Assembly (NCBI GenBank): GCA_025331445.1
Contig: JAIWNE010000001.1
Location: 1 to 64,000, forward strand
From: Blakeslea trispora
Taxonomy: Eukaryota > Mucoromycota > Mucoromycetes > Mucorales > Choanephoraceae
DNA: 64,000 nucleotides
Direction of reading: 5' to 3'
The notes below the pieces were generated by a model that worked only from the letters and a program-made list of their open reading frames with translations, was not told where the DNA came from and made no database searches. Made by a program: the position numbers and the translations under genes. Below, in pieces: positions 49,660-60,436 of the stretch (its first letter is position 1; every line of letters starts with the position of its first letter).

Positions 49660-51143
49660 TTGCTCAAATCCCTCTATATTTCTATGGGCACTTTTTATTT
49701 TCTGACCGCCTTATTTTTATTTATTAATTTTCTTGCTATAATTCCAGGGAGTCCTATGAAACTTTGTGATTTGTTCAGCTCTCTTTATCCATTGATAATG
49801 TTGGAATCTAAAGGGCTTGTGGTTGAGACTTCTTTGGGTGAACAATTTAAATATCAGGTTGTTATGTCGACAGTAATAAGCGACTTACCGGCTATTGCCA
49901 AGGTTGCAGGTCGCCACAGTCATAGCAGCTATACTGGTTGTCGAATTTGTCATATCACTGGTACCTATAAGCGTGAAATGTATTTTCCACACATCGACGA
50001 GTTTGGAGAGATATGCCAGCATGCCATAAAACAGATTGAAGAATATAAAGCTCTTAATACTAGCAACACAAATGAGGTAAGTTTGACTCAAGCATCGCAA
50101 CAACATGTATTATGGTATGTATATGTACAACATTGCTTACCGGAATATTTTAGACATCCACTGGCATCAAACGTGTATCGCCCTTCACACTACTGGACAG
50201 CTTTCATGGTGCTGCATTCTGGGGTCTAGATGAAATGCATCTATGGGGGCAAAATATTGGCAAGCAAATCTGGTCATTTGCAACTGACGATGGACAAAAG
50301 TATGGCAAGAATAACCCATTCTTTCTTCGAAACAAGTATCGTCAGCAAATGAGCGCATCTCTCTTGAACGCCAAAGATATCAATCCTCGAAGCAGTTTGG
50401 ATGGTGAGCTCGTGGGTAAGCTATTTCTTTTTTTTTTCGTCCCTGAATCGTGCAAAACTAATGTCTTTTTAACAGATATGCAACAAAAGTCAGGCTTTGC
50501 TCGTGCTGTAGATATCATTGACTTTCTGTTACATGTTGTTCCAACAGTATATGTTGAAGCCTTGGAAAGAATGATTGGCAAGTTTAAGCAACAAATTAAC
50601 TCGAAATCACATCCGAGTGAAAATGCTGCCAACATCGTTCTTTCGCATTATAGCGATGCGTACAACAGAGCAATGCATTGCTCTAACCAACAAAGCAACA
50701 AAAACTTTAAGCAGCTATCTGTTTCTGAGCTTGCAACCCAGATCTGTCAAGGCAGTGATGAGCAAGATGTTATGCAGATTTTATCAGATGAAAATGATCA
50801 ATTTCATGCAGTTCACCCATGTTTTCTGTCAGTGACTGGACAGCAGCTGATACTTAATAGAAGAAAAGATACCAGAGTGTTGTACAAGTCAACTGAAGGC
50901 ACAAAAATTGCCAAAGTAACTGCTTTGTTCGCTAGCAATACACAAGATATATGCTACGCTAGTGTTGTTGACTCTTGCTTGCTCCCAACTGACGCTAATG
51001 TCAGTAGTGGCACTACAATTTCCGCACTTTCTAGTGAAGGCTTGAGTACTATTATACGCACTAAGGATATCATCGGGTATGCCATCCTCATCCCATCCAT
51101 CAAGCAAAACAATTCGTTTCATGTGTCTTGCAAGCCTCATTAA
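49660..51143 (+). mobile_element. Truncated Tnp2/CACTA-type transposase
   Basis: Decoding plus-strand frames: after an acceptor at about 49748, the reading SPMKLCDLFSSLYPLIM, VISDLPAIAKVAGRHSHSS and GCRICHITGTYKREMYFP is the Tnp2-like middle domain (CxxC zinc knuckle). After an intron near 50079-50151 come PFTLLDSFHGAAFWGLDEMH and LWGQNIGKQIWSF, and after a second intron at about 50415-50475 FARAVDIIDFLLHVVPTVYV. A C-terminal domain follows to the stop at 51143. The N-terminal third of the transposase (including the first catalytic part) is absent, replaced by the helicase fragment. The remaining frames are largely intact, so the truncation is recent or the fragment is transcribed. No CACTA terminal repeats were seen. 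Confidence 0.72.
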
Positions 51144-52310
51144 AAAATAATAATCTCTATAAATTTTATCATATTCTATCACTGCTCTATTTAATTCCAT
51201 GAGGTTGCAATTTTACATCAAAATCACACGAAATTACATGTAATTCAAAATCTAATGAAAATTTATTGTATTTCGCTTTTCATGTAAAAATATGTATATT
51301 TTAACTAGCCGCCCTACTCGCTACGCTCGTTTTACGGTCGTCGTCGCCTTCGGTTTGGATCCTGGTTCTCACTTTTATTACCCACACTCAAACTTGCATG
51401 ATATTTTGATGATAAAGTATTGTTTAGAAAATAACGATATTTCTTTTTACAAAAGAAGTTCAGGGGAAATGATGTTAAGTGGTTTTATTGATGTTTGGTT
51501 AAAGTAGAGCACAAATTTCATGAAGGTCAGCGCATCGAGAGAAAGTAGTATATAATTGACCATGTGTGAATAAAGAAAAACGAAAATCAAATCTTTTAAT
51601 AGTCATAGTAAAGCTTAGCTTGATAGGAAATTGCTTTCTTAACAAAGTAAACGGATGGTTACCTCCCAAAGTAGTAATGGTTATGATCATTGCTTGGATC
51701 GTTCATCACTGCAGCTTCAAGGACTTACTGAACGGATGCTTTTTAAAATTAATCTACAACCATTGCATAGACCTCTTTGAGGACCAAAATTTTTAAGTAG
51801 CGTTGTAATACACTCTACTTTTAAAGTTGACCTGGCAGGTAGAGAATTACCTGTGTTTGTTGTTTGTAGATATTCATTTGAAACTCTATAGACCTCAATG
51901 TTATTGATGTTTTCATCAAAATAATCAGCTTTATCAGAAGAGATTGAATTTACAGGCTATCTTGTATAAGATCAAGCAATTTTTCGTTTATAAAGTCTAC
52001 AATGACATTCCCAAATGTAAAACTTAAAAATACATACAAAAGGCTTCCATTGTCAAATACTTGGATGAAATGATTTTTAAGATGGACCTTTGCAATGAAT
52101 TGATTCAACCTTGCTTCGCGTGAGGGGGAGGTACAACCCTCCCCCTTGAACCCCCTCCCAGCTGTCTAAAGCTCAATCCACCGTTCCTGACTAATGCTGG
52201 CTTCGCATGAGGGGGAGGGACGACCCTCCCCCTTGAACCCCCTCCCACGCTGGCTTAGGCTCGATCCAAGTCGAGGAACTAAATTCTCATATCACGTGAT
52301 CGGACAATAT
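51144..52310. other. Non-coding part of transposon block with GC-rich hairpin repeats
   Basis: No gene was called; frames at 51292-51507 and 51566-51796 show no family. A GC-rich patch at 51308-51360 (CTCGCTACGCTCG) differs sharply from the AT background. The paired hairpin repeats at 52113-52268 are given separately. Confidence 0.5.
52113..52268. repeat. Two GC-rich direct repeats with G5/C5 hairpins
   Basis: Two copies, 52113-52180 and 52200-52268, about 80% identical and 87 bases apart (start to start). Each contains GAGGGGGAGG, a short loop, CCTCCCCC and then CCCCCTCCC, so each copy can fold into a strong stem or a G-rich structure. GC content is far above the surrounding DNA. It lies between the Tnp2 fragment and the Helitron N-terminal fragment, so it probably belongs to a mobile element's subterminal region. 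Confidence 0.7.
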
Positions 52311-53226
52311 TTAATTCGATTTTTCAGTATATATATGACCAGCAATTAATTGAAGCGTGCAATTGTCAGAGACACTAACTATATGCTGATTCGAATCAGC
52401 ATTACTCAGAAGCTCATATGCAGACTTGTACATGGCAACATATGGGTTGCATTCATGAATGACAGCCGTCAGTCTCTCTAAAATAGATTGACTGAGGTTG
52501 CTGTTCTGGAACTTTCTCAATTGTGCAGCAAATAAAGGGTCATAAATATACAGTTGCGCATACTTTGAATCGCTGACTGATTCATTCACTAACGGACCCT
52601 GAACATGATATAGACCACCTTGAATCTGAAATGGCATGAAATAGGTTGAACCTCCAATTGTATCTTTAAGGTTCAATTGTTCACAACGAACCGAAGTAAA
52701 TGCAAGAGCAGAGTTGTATTGTCGAACATTCTCGCGATACTCAGTTCCTTCAGCTCCGGTGTCTGTTAAGAGATGCTGTAAATACTCAGGCGGTCTCTTA
52801 ATAAACTCAAGTTGGACCCTTCCATCTCTGCAGCATGAAGTCCAAAACTCTTCGCCTTTCTTGCACTCAGAGGGCAACTCGGCTAACCAATGCTTGGCTT
52901 TGCAGTGACGGCAAATTCTATCCATCCTTCCTAACTCCAATGGCTTCATGCGATGAAGTTGAGAAGTGTAAGCTGCTGGTAATTGCTTCTTACGTCCTCT
53001 TCTTCGAGAGTCATCGGCTTCGTTTTCTGATCTAATAGTGTCTCTGATGGCTCTTATTGAATTCCAATTACGTTCCTAAATATTGATCAGGCAATTTAGT
53101 CAACATGACGTTGTATGTACGTATATTATCTAAACTTACTCTGCATTCATCACACGTCTTGTATTTGGAATTTGAAAATGTCTTTTGTTGACCACACCTA
53201 GAGCAAAATCGAACTTCAGCAGGCAT
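52311..53226 (-). mobile_element. Helitron Rep/helicase, N-terminal part only
   Basis: Read minus from the ATG at 53226: MPAEVRFCSRCGQQKTFSNS and KYKTCDECR form a CxxC-CxxC finger, then after an intron ERNWNSIRAIRDTI and a basic stretch (RRRGRKK). Next is the Helitron N-domain preamble DRICRHCKAKHWLAE followed by CCRDGRVQL and the Helitron_like_N core YNSALAFTSVRCEQLN, GGLYHVQGPL, AQLYIYD. The frame stops at 52311 shortly after NPYVAMYKS. The Rep catalytic HUH and Tyr motifs and the helicase that should follow are absent here. The orphan helicase fragment 3 kb away lies on the opposite strand, so the element is not intact. Confidence 0.75.
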
Positions 53227-53985
53227 ACCAATGATCTAAATTTGCAAACTCAAAAATTTGTCTAATAACGAAGTATAAAAAAAAAAGCAAAAAGAAGGAT
53301 AGTTAAGCGAGGATGGCCATTTATTTCTTTTCCATGAGTTTCCACAATTATTGCTTATTCTAAAAGGCGAGGGTCACGTGACTGCAACTAATTTTTCTCA
53401 AATTTCAGTAATATATGTTTTGATGATCTCCAATTATTCTCATGTTTACATCAAATTCACATCAAGTCCCAAATTTACATATTTTTCAATTTTTTACATT
53501 TCACTTCCTGTGGTGACTGTAATAGTGCATGAATCGAGTTCGAAATAGTAATAACAATAATCTACAAAATAAAAAATAAAAAAGTCCAAGCACCACTCGA
53601 GCGCATTCACTAAATGAGCCAAGTGCTAGAATGCGAGTTTCAAGAAGCTCATTTTCGTTTTCTTTTTTTCTATCGCTGACAACCATTTAGATACACTTCA
53701 AGCCAAGAAAAAAAAGAAAGATGATTTTCAGCATTCACGTCAAACATGCAAAGCACATGGAGGCAAACTAATAAAAGCATATATGCCAGAAGATAGAAAT
53801 ATAGCAAAGACTTGTTCATCATTGATAAATTATTCTGATGCTTTCATTTTAAAAATCAAGCGCATGTTTGTTATTTTTTGAGTGTCTGACACCACTATTT
53901 ATCAAGTGTGTAACCTATTCAACTTTTTTTTTTCTTTTTCTCTTTTCTACGTTTGCGCATAGATATATACCAATAAACACCAAAT
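53227..53985. other. Intergenic; no gene seen
   Basis: AT-rich flank of the transposon block. GTCACGTGAC at 53374 echoes ATCACGTGAT at 52291 on the other side of the Helitron fragment; each is palindromic and similar, of uncertain meaning. Confidence 0.4.
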
Positions 53986-54931
53986 ATGCAGTACGCAACA
54001 GCAACTACAGCAGCTACAGCCAACGTTTTGCCTGAAGTCGCTTATAACAAAGACTTGTTTGCTAATGCTCAAGCGAACATGGATGACTGGCGATACGAAA
54101 TGCGAAGAGAAATACAAGAAATAGTTGTAAGTAAATAACAAGACAGACATTCAAGTCTTTCAAATGGCTACAGCCTTCTCGCTTTTTTTTTTTTCATCAT
54201 TACTGACAGAATTTCAAAAAAAAAAAAGCCCGGCTTGTTCCTAGGACCTTTCTCAGTTTGCCGTCAAATAGATAAGCTAAAACAACTCGGTATTACACAT
54301 GTTGCTTGTTTTGTGGATGAGACTGAAGCAAGACTGTTTCGTACTGAAAACCTAGCGCACTTTTTCGAGTATCAGCAATTCATTGTCACTGACTCCAACT
54401 TGCAGAATTTGATCCAATATTTTCCACAAACCTCGCATTATTTTCACCATGTCATATATGAACTCCAGAGCAAGATTTTGGTATGCTGCAATGGTGGTAT
54501 GTCTCGTAGTCCTACTTTTGTTATTGCTTATATTATGGAAGTTTTTCGTATTGATGCATCGCAGGCGTATCATTTTGTGCAGGGGAAGCGTCTTTGCATT
54601 AACCCGAATGATGGGTTTAAAAGCCAACTTAAGGTATACAGATATATAAAAAGAGAAAGCTGAAGAAATCAAACTTATATTTATTGAAGCTTCTCTTTCT
54701 TTCATACAGGAATATGAACCAATCTATAAGGCTCGCCAATTAAGCATTGGAACTGTATTTGGAGAAGCAAGACAGCAGAGGCGGCGCCGTCGATCTGACC
54801 CAGAAGAAGACGAAGAGATAGGTGTAAATCAAGACTCTGTTGAAGTAAAGCGATTTTTTGGATTAGAAGAACAGCAGCAAAATGGAAGCAATGCTAATGT
54901 AAACGCAGGCTATTCTTCCACGCTCCTATAA
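53986..54931 (+). CDS. STYX: STYX-type dual-specificity phosphatase with catalytic cysteine
   Basis: Three exons, 53986-54126, 54229-54633 and 54710-54931, give 255 residues. The whole protein aligns with animal STYX: DDWRYEMRREIQEI then PGLFLGPFS, KLKQLGITHVACF, KRLCINPNDGFKSQLKEYE and a charged C-terminal tail. The active-site loop reads ILVCCNGGMSRSPTFVIAYI. Animal STYX has Gly instead of the catalytic Cys and is a pseudophosphatase; here Cys and Arg of the C-x5-R motif are both present, but the preceding His of HC is Cys. The protein may therefore be active or only substrate-binding. The second intron's acceptor is normal. The first uses AAAG after a 12-A run, skipping a CAG that lies 3 bases from the branch-like TACTGAC. 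Confidence 0.88.
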
Positions 54932-55373
54932 GAACTTGATCATGTACAGGTCTTTATGAAAAGGCAGAAAAACAACACGCATTAGAGAGAAAAGCATAAG
55001 GGCTTCTATGATTACCTACCTTTCTGTCTCGCCCCCCCCCTTTTTTTGTTTTATGACCATTCTACTCCAGTCATAGTTTTGTAATATACTGAAAGAGTAT
55101 ATGAGTCGTTGGTCCAAATGATTGTAATAGAGTAGGCTTTGTATAATAATAAAAAACACAAAAAACAAAGCTTTTTTTTTATAGACACTTTTTCTTTATT
55201 AAGACTTTCTTTTCTTGAATGAATAATTTCCGGGTATCAAATGTATATAATGTGTGGTGAACTGCAAATAACAAAAAAAAATGTGAGAGGGGGGGAAGGT
55301 GATGAAGGAAAAGGATGACACTGGTAATAAAAAAAGTTTTCGAAATGTATGATTTGACAAATAAACACTCTGA
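54932..55373. other. Convergent 3' flanks; no gene seen
   Basis: Tail-to-tail spacer between STYX and the minus-strand MFS gene, with C9/T7 and A-rich runs and probable poly(A) signals. No coding signal was seen. Confidence 0.5.
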
Positions 55374-57491
55374 CTAGGCTTTGCTGAAATCTTCTTCCTG
55401 TGATTGTAATAAGGGTACGACTGTAATATCTGAGTGGTGAAGCGTAAAATCATCTGAATTGGCTCTCTTCACTTGGCCATCACTCTTTTGAAGGTAAACA
55501 ACAAATGTCATTGCGATGATAAAAAAGATGATGAGAAACACACTTGTCGTAAATCCTTTATCTGTGTAAATACTCTTTAGTCTTTTTCTCTTTTTTTTTG
55601 GCTTTGTTACTTACGGTAATAAGGTGCATCTGTTACAGGCCATAACACAAGCGGTACCCAAATCCACATAAGAGAAGATGAGGTATTCATGATAGCTATA
55701 GCCATAGCTCGCACCTCGCTATTAGATGAAATAGTTTCACTTGCCCATGTCATGATAATCTAGAAAAAACAGGTTATTTGTGTAAAGAAAAGAGAAAGAA
55801 AGATGATTCAGTATATTTACAGAAGATATAGATCCTAGGCCTGCGTGTGTTATCAGGAAAGCGATATACAAGAGCGGGAATGGCTGCACAAACATAGATA
55901 GCATGCTACCACATAGAATTAAATATACAACTAATATGGAATAAAATTTTGTCTGATACTAACCACATGCCTATAAGACTAAATATGGCAGGAACAACGA
56001 TACATCTATAGAATGGTAATGTATAAGGATATGTTCATAAACTGCATAACCTTCAGTATCATACCCATATCGGTTTCGAAGTCTATCACTAAGAAATCCA
56101 TTGCACAGACCAGCCAACATAGTGACGACTGTATCAGGCTACAGCAAGATACAAGAGATTTTTTCTTTAGCTGATATATAGAACAACAAATACAAAACAT
56201 ACTGTAGTCAGCAAGTTGGCTGTGACAGCATCAAAACCAATTTTTTTGGCTACAATGCCAAGGACTTGAAATGCGCCATGTGCCATATGAATGACTGCCC
56301 AGCCTATCACAAAAGGATACAAATACTTGTTTTTGGCCAATAGGCGTATTTTGTCTCTAAAAGAGTAGGATACATTTCTGTCCTGGTTATCTTGATTGTT
56401 GTTTCTTTGAGTTGCTAAATCCCGCTCTTGTTCATTCAGCCACTTGGTATTATGAGGGTAATCAGGCAAATAAACGTAACCCAAAGATGCCAAAACTACA
56501 GTAACACTTGCATCCAGAACGAACATCCAACGCCATCTAGAATTCAATTCTTTCTTTCTTAATCATTGTCTGCACAAGTGTCCTTTTTTTTTTTTAAAAG
56601 AAAAGCCTTACCCACTTACACCAAACATACCATCCATTGTCTTTAATACAACAGCTTGTGCTACACCACTAAGTCCGCTGCCGAAAGCGCCACAGATCGT
56701 CAAAAGTGCCAAACGTTTTCCTAATTCTTTTTTTGTATACCATGTACCAAGCAAGAAAACAATCTATTTTTTTTTAAATAGTAAAATCAAGACAAAATTA
56801 TAGTTGAGAACAGTATAGAGTTAGAGTCAGTATATAGATATAAAGTAAAGAATGCACAAGAGCCACTCTTTTTTTTTTTTAACTTACACCAGGATAGAAA
56901 CCAGCTTCTGCCAAGCCTAAAATAAATCGAATGGCATAGACACCTTGTACTGATTGAACGCAGGCCATTGATAGTGTCAAGACACACCAGATTGCTTCCA
57001 AAGCTGGCAAGTACCTAGAAGGTCTGACACGAGAAAGCAAGATATTGGAAGGTAGTTGCATACTAAAGAACTTGAAGTATGAATGATCTTTATTACACGT
57101 GTTTAAACATCAATCAAACACTTACGATAGATATCCCATCATAAACAAGGTGCCCATCCAATTGTATTGCAATCCTGTGATATTCAATTCTTCTTCCATG
57201 CCACTGATAAATGCATTCCCTGTTGGTGTTCAAGTCAGTTTTTTTTTATTTAGGTAGATAACCTTCTATACCTAAATTTGTGTTGTCAAGTGTTTTTACA
57301 AGGTTGCCAAACATTGCAAAAAGTAAGAGTCGCCTATCTAATCGACTCACAAGCTCAACTTCAGCTGTTCGGTTCATCTTTTGCTTGTTATCTTCAATAG
57401 GAACTAATTCAATGATCGACCCATTTGACCAATCATCATGCGCCAGAAAGTCCATTGAATCTTCCATATCTTTATCAAACTTTGGCACCAT
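55374..57491 (-). CDS. MFS transporter, Dal5/anion:cation symporter branch
   Basis: Second member of the same superfamily branch in this window. Read minus from the ATG at 57491: a charged N-terminus (MVPKFDKDMEDSMDFLA), then ELVSRLDRRLLLFAMFGN with LVKTLDNTNLGIEG (the first helix and typical DNTN loop). Further on are MGTLFMMGYLSMQLPSNILL, FILGLAEAGFYPG and IVFLLGTWYTKKELGKRLAL. Then come WRWMFVLDASVTVVLASLGY, YLPDYPHNTKWLNEQER, FVIGWAVIHMAHGAFQVLG and WASETISSNSEVRAMAIAI. About ten exons; it ends in QSQEEDFSKA at 55374. Roughly 510 residues, twelve predicted helices. The substrate is unknown; relatives move vitamins, nicotinate or allantoate. It is not a near-identical copy of the carrier at 1.8-3.9 kb. 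Confidence 0.85.
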
Positions 57492-58785
57492 TTTTCTATC
57501 GTACTAATTCAAAGGAAAACAAAACGGACAGTAAAGAAATGGAAAAGAAATGGAAAAGAAAGGAGAAAAGAAATAAATTAAACTATGTTGATTTAGTTTT
57601 TTTTTTTCTTTTGTAAGCTCCTAAAGCGGAGAAATGGTGAAATTGAGCCACGCTTATTGCATAAATCAGGGTACATCCGATCATGTCCATTCTTGGTAAA
57701 AGAAAAAGCTAATGCTTTTATAGCAACATAGTAATTCTTGATATCACCAATTCGTGTATCTTTCACTATGTGTACTTTGAAGCGTTTGAAGTTTTAGTCT
57801 CTCTCTTTTTTTTCTATCTCAAACAAATCAACACGGCAGATCAACCAATAAAGTAACATTCAAGAGATAACAGCATGTTAACTAAAATATCATCGTCTAG
57901 AGCCATAAGAATTAGTAGACAGATAACAATTTATATATAAAAAAAAAAAGAAGAGAAAATAGTTTGGGGTTACCTATAAGGTTAGGTGTTTTCAATGAAA
58001 AAGAAGAACAGTATTGCTGATATGATACTAGTGTTAGAGTTATATTCGAATCATTATTTTCCTTATAATAAATACAGCTAATCCTATGAAAATGTGCAGT
58101 CTCCATCCACATAAAGGCCATAGCTTTCTTTTACTTTGTGTAATTGGGATCCTCTTTTATGCAGCCTATTTTCGGAAATGATTTTTCCAAGTTAGTAACA
58201 CCTTTGTATCACCATCATTACTGGATAAACAAACAAATTAAGCTATAAACTTTTTCCATCTCACTATAAAATTACAGAACTTTGTTGGTGTTTGTTTTGA
58301 AGAGATTCATTCCCCACATTTTTTGACATTTCTTGCTTTTTTTTTTTTTATAAAAACTAGCTTTCTTTTCAACTTTTTTTTTTCTTTCAGCTTTCTAAAG
58401 TTCTATATCATTCAATCTTTGTGTCAATTAGTTCAACACTATGCCAATGCCAATCAAGCCAGTGAACTTAACAGGAGGACAATGGTAAGCCTTCTTATTT
58501 GCCTTCTTTATTTTCTACATGAACCAACTGTTTTCTCCCTCTCCTTTTTTTTTTTCCTAACATGTCTTTGTTTTCAGCGATCATTGTGGACAGGTAAGAA
58601 AAAAAAAAGGACAGAGCACGATTGGCTTGATGCTGTAGAAACTAAACACGATATATTAGTATGGTCATAATCGAAAATCATGCAGTCTCTTAAAATCGAA
58701 ATAATCATATACCCCCTTCTTCTTATTTTTTTTCTTGTATTTGTTTTATATCCGATAAACTAATATTGAGTATTCTTTATTCTAA
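57492..58785. other. Intergenic with one very weak small-gene candidate
   Basis: Mostly AT-rich. Near 58441-58590 an ATG (MPMPIKPVNLTGGQ) ends at GTAAGC; an acceptor about 85 bases on would add CDHCGQ before another donor-like GTAAGA. Continuation is unclear because of an A10 run, so no gene is called. Confidence 0.35.
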
Positions 58786-60436
58786 TTAAATAAGTTCCAT
58801 ATACCGTTTCAACTCCCAATCAGTAACAGCAGTTTGCCATAATTGCCATTCATGTCTTCTTGTACTAACATAATGATCTACAAATGCATCACCCAACGCC
58901 TGACGGGCAACGGACCCTTGTTCGTCCATAGCATTTGTAGCCTCCTGCAGAGTTCGAGCCAAACGTTCTTGTTTAGAAACTTCTAAAGATGTGTTACTTG
59001 GTCCTGATGGTAATTCTTGCTTTGTTTTTATGCCCCAATAACCACATTTGAGTACAGCTGCTAAAGCTAAATGGGGATTAATATCTGCGCCTGAAACACG
59101 CTACACATACACACAGAATAGTTAGATCTCTGCCATTCCATCTCACGCGACATAAACAAATACCATTTCCATTCGAGTTGAATTTGCTGAAGTAGAAGGT
59201 GGTGCAATGACACGGACTGCACTATGACGTGAATCCATACCCCATGAAACGCTTACAGGCGCCCAGTAATTTTCAACAAGTCGCTTGTAACTATAATACT
59301 TGTCAATCATTTCCTTTTTCCGCCTATTCCCTTTTTTTTTTTTTTTTACCTATTGACAGTAGGAGCCAAGATAGCTAGGATACTAGGTAAACCTTTCAAC
59401 ACACCAGCCAAAAACCAAACAGCATTCTGAGTAAGTCCAGGTACCTTTTCGCTTTGTTCCCCTTGAGTAAACAAATTTTGTCCCTGTTTGTCTTTCAAAC
59501 TAAAATGCATGTGGCCTGAGCATCCGGGCTGATCGCTGTAAGGCTTTGCCATAAACGATGTCAAAATGTTATGTTTTAAACCGATCTGCTTCATCGATGT
59601 CTTGAACAAGGCTGCACGATCACCTGCTTCTTTCGCTTCTTGATAGAGAATGGCTGCTTCAAACACACCAGGGCCGGTTTCTGTATGCCAGCTTTCAACA
59701 TCTACCTTGAATTGCTTTAGCCAGTCAAATGCATTGTAATAGAACTCTTGGTTGTGTAAAGGTCGCAATAGGGAGTAACCGCACATGCCTATCGTTAATG
59801 GCTTTGGTTGACTGTATCCTTTCTCAGCTAGTGATTTGGCATCCTCTAGAAAGAAGAGAGCAAATTCAGAACAAAGTTGTACGCCTTATCCACGCCTTCA
59901 TTTTTCTCTCTACTTACCTTGGAAGCAAAAAAACTCAAACTCAACCCCACAATAAGGTACCATACCTAATTCCTTGAATTGGTCTGTTGCTTCTTTCAGC
60001 AGGCTACGTGGATCACAGTAGAGTGGTTTGTTTGTTTTGGGATGATGTAGATGGACAAGGAAAAAGGGAATGTTATCTTCCCATGGAATACGACGGAAAG
60101 AGGATAGATCAACCTTGGCTATCAGATCCGAATATGAAGTTTCCTGACCTGCAAACTCAACAGGCGTTTTGTAACCTATATCCTGAACATCCCATCCAAA
60201 CAAGACAGAGCAAAATCCTATCAAGAGAAAAGAAACGTTGAATGAATGAATGCGTCATTTATCCATTCGTCTTTTCTACATCACTTACCAAAGCCATCTT
60301 CAACTATACTCAAGAACTTTTCTTTGTGCATTACTTTACCGCGCAACAAGCCATCAATGTCTACAGCGGCTACTTTGACTCTTGTGTCGTCCTTCAAGAC
60401 ATCTTTCAGGTTCTCCATATTAAGTATTTCAGTCAT
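58786..60436 (-). CDS. Glutamine synthetase-family enzyme (FluG / gamma-glutamylpolyamine type)
   Basis: ATP-dependent ligase of the glutamine synthetase fold. Read minus from the ATG at 60436: MTEILNMENLKDVLKDD, then DIDGLLRGKVM, the beta-grasp domain, and the catalytic domain. EFEFFCF and ETGPGVFEAAI supply metal-binding Glu residues; SGHMHFSL carries the conserved His; NSYKRL and SWGMDSRHSAVRV match the substrate/ATP sites; and GADINPHLALAA is the late motif. About five exons; it ends in WELKRYMELI at 58786. Roughly 450 residues. These variations fit the bacterial-like gamma-glutamylputrescine synthetase / FluG C-terminal branch better than ordinary GLN1. The true substrate (ammonia, amine or other) is not determined. 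Confidence 0.85.

Noticed and set aside
52311..53226. Intact Helitron
   Set aside because: Only the N-terminal part is present; Rep HUH/Tyr motifs and helicase are absent and no TC...CTRR termini were recognised.
58441..58670. Small Cys-containing gene (CDHCGQ)
   Set aside because: The frame breaks at an A10 run and the only in-phase continuations need introns of 15-45 bases; not supported.
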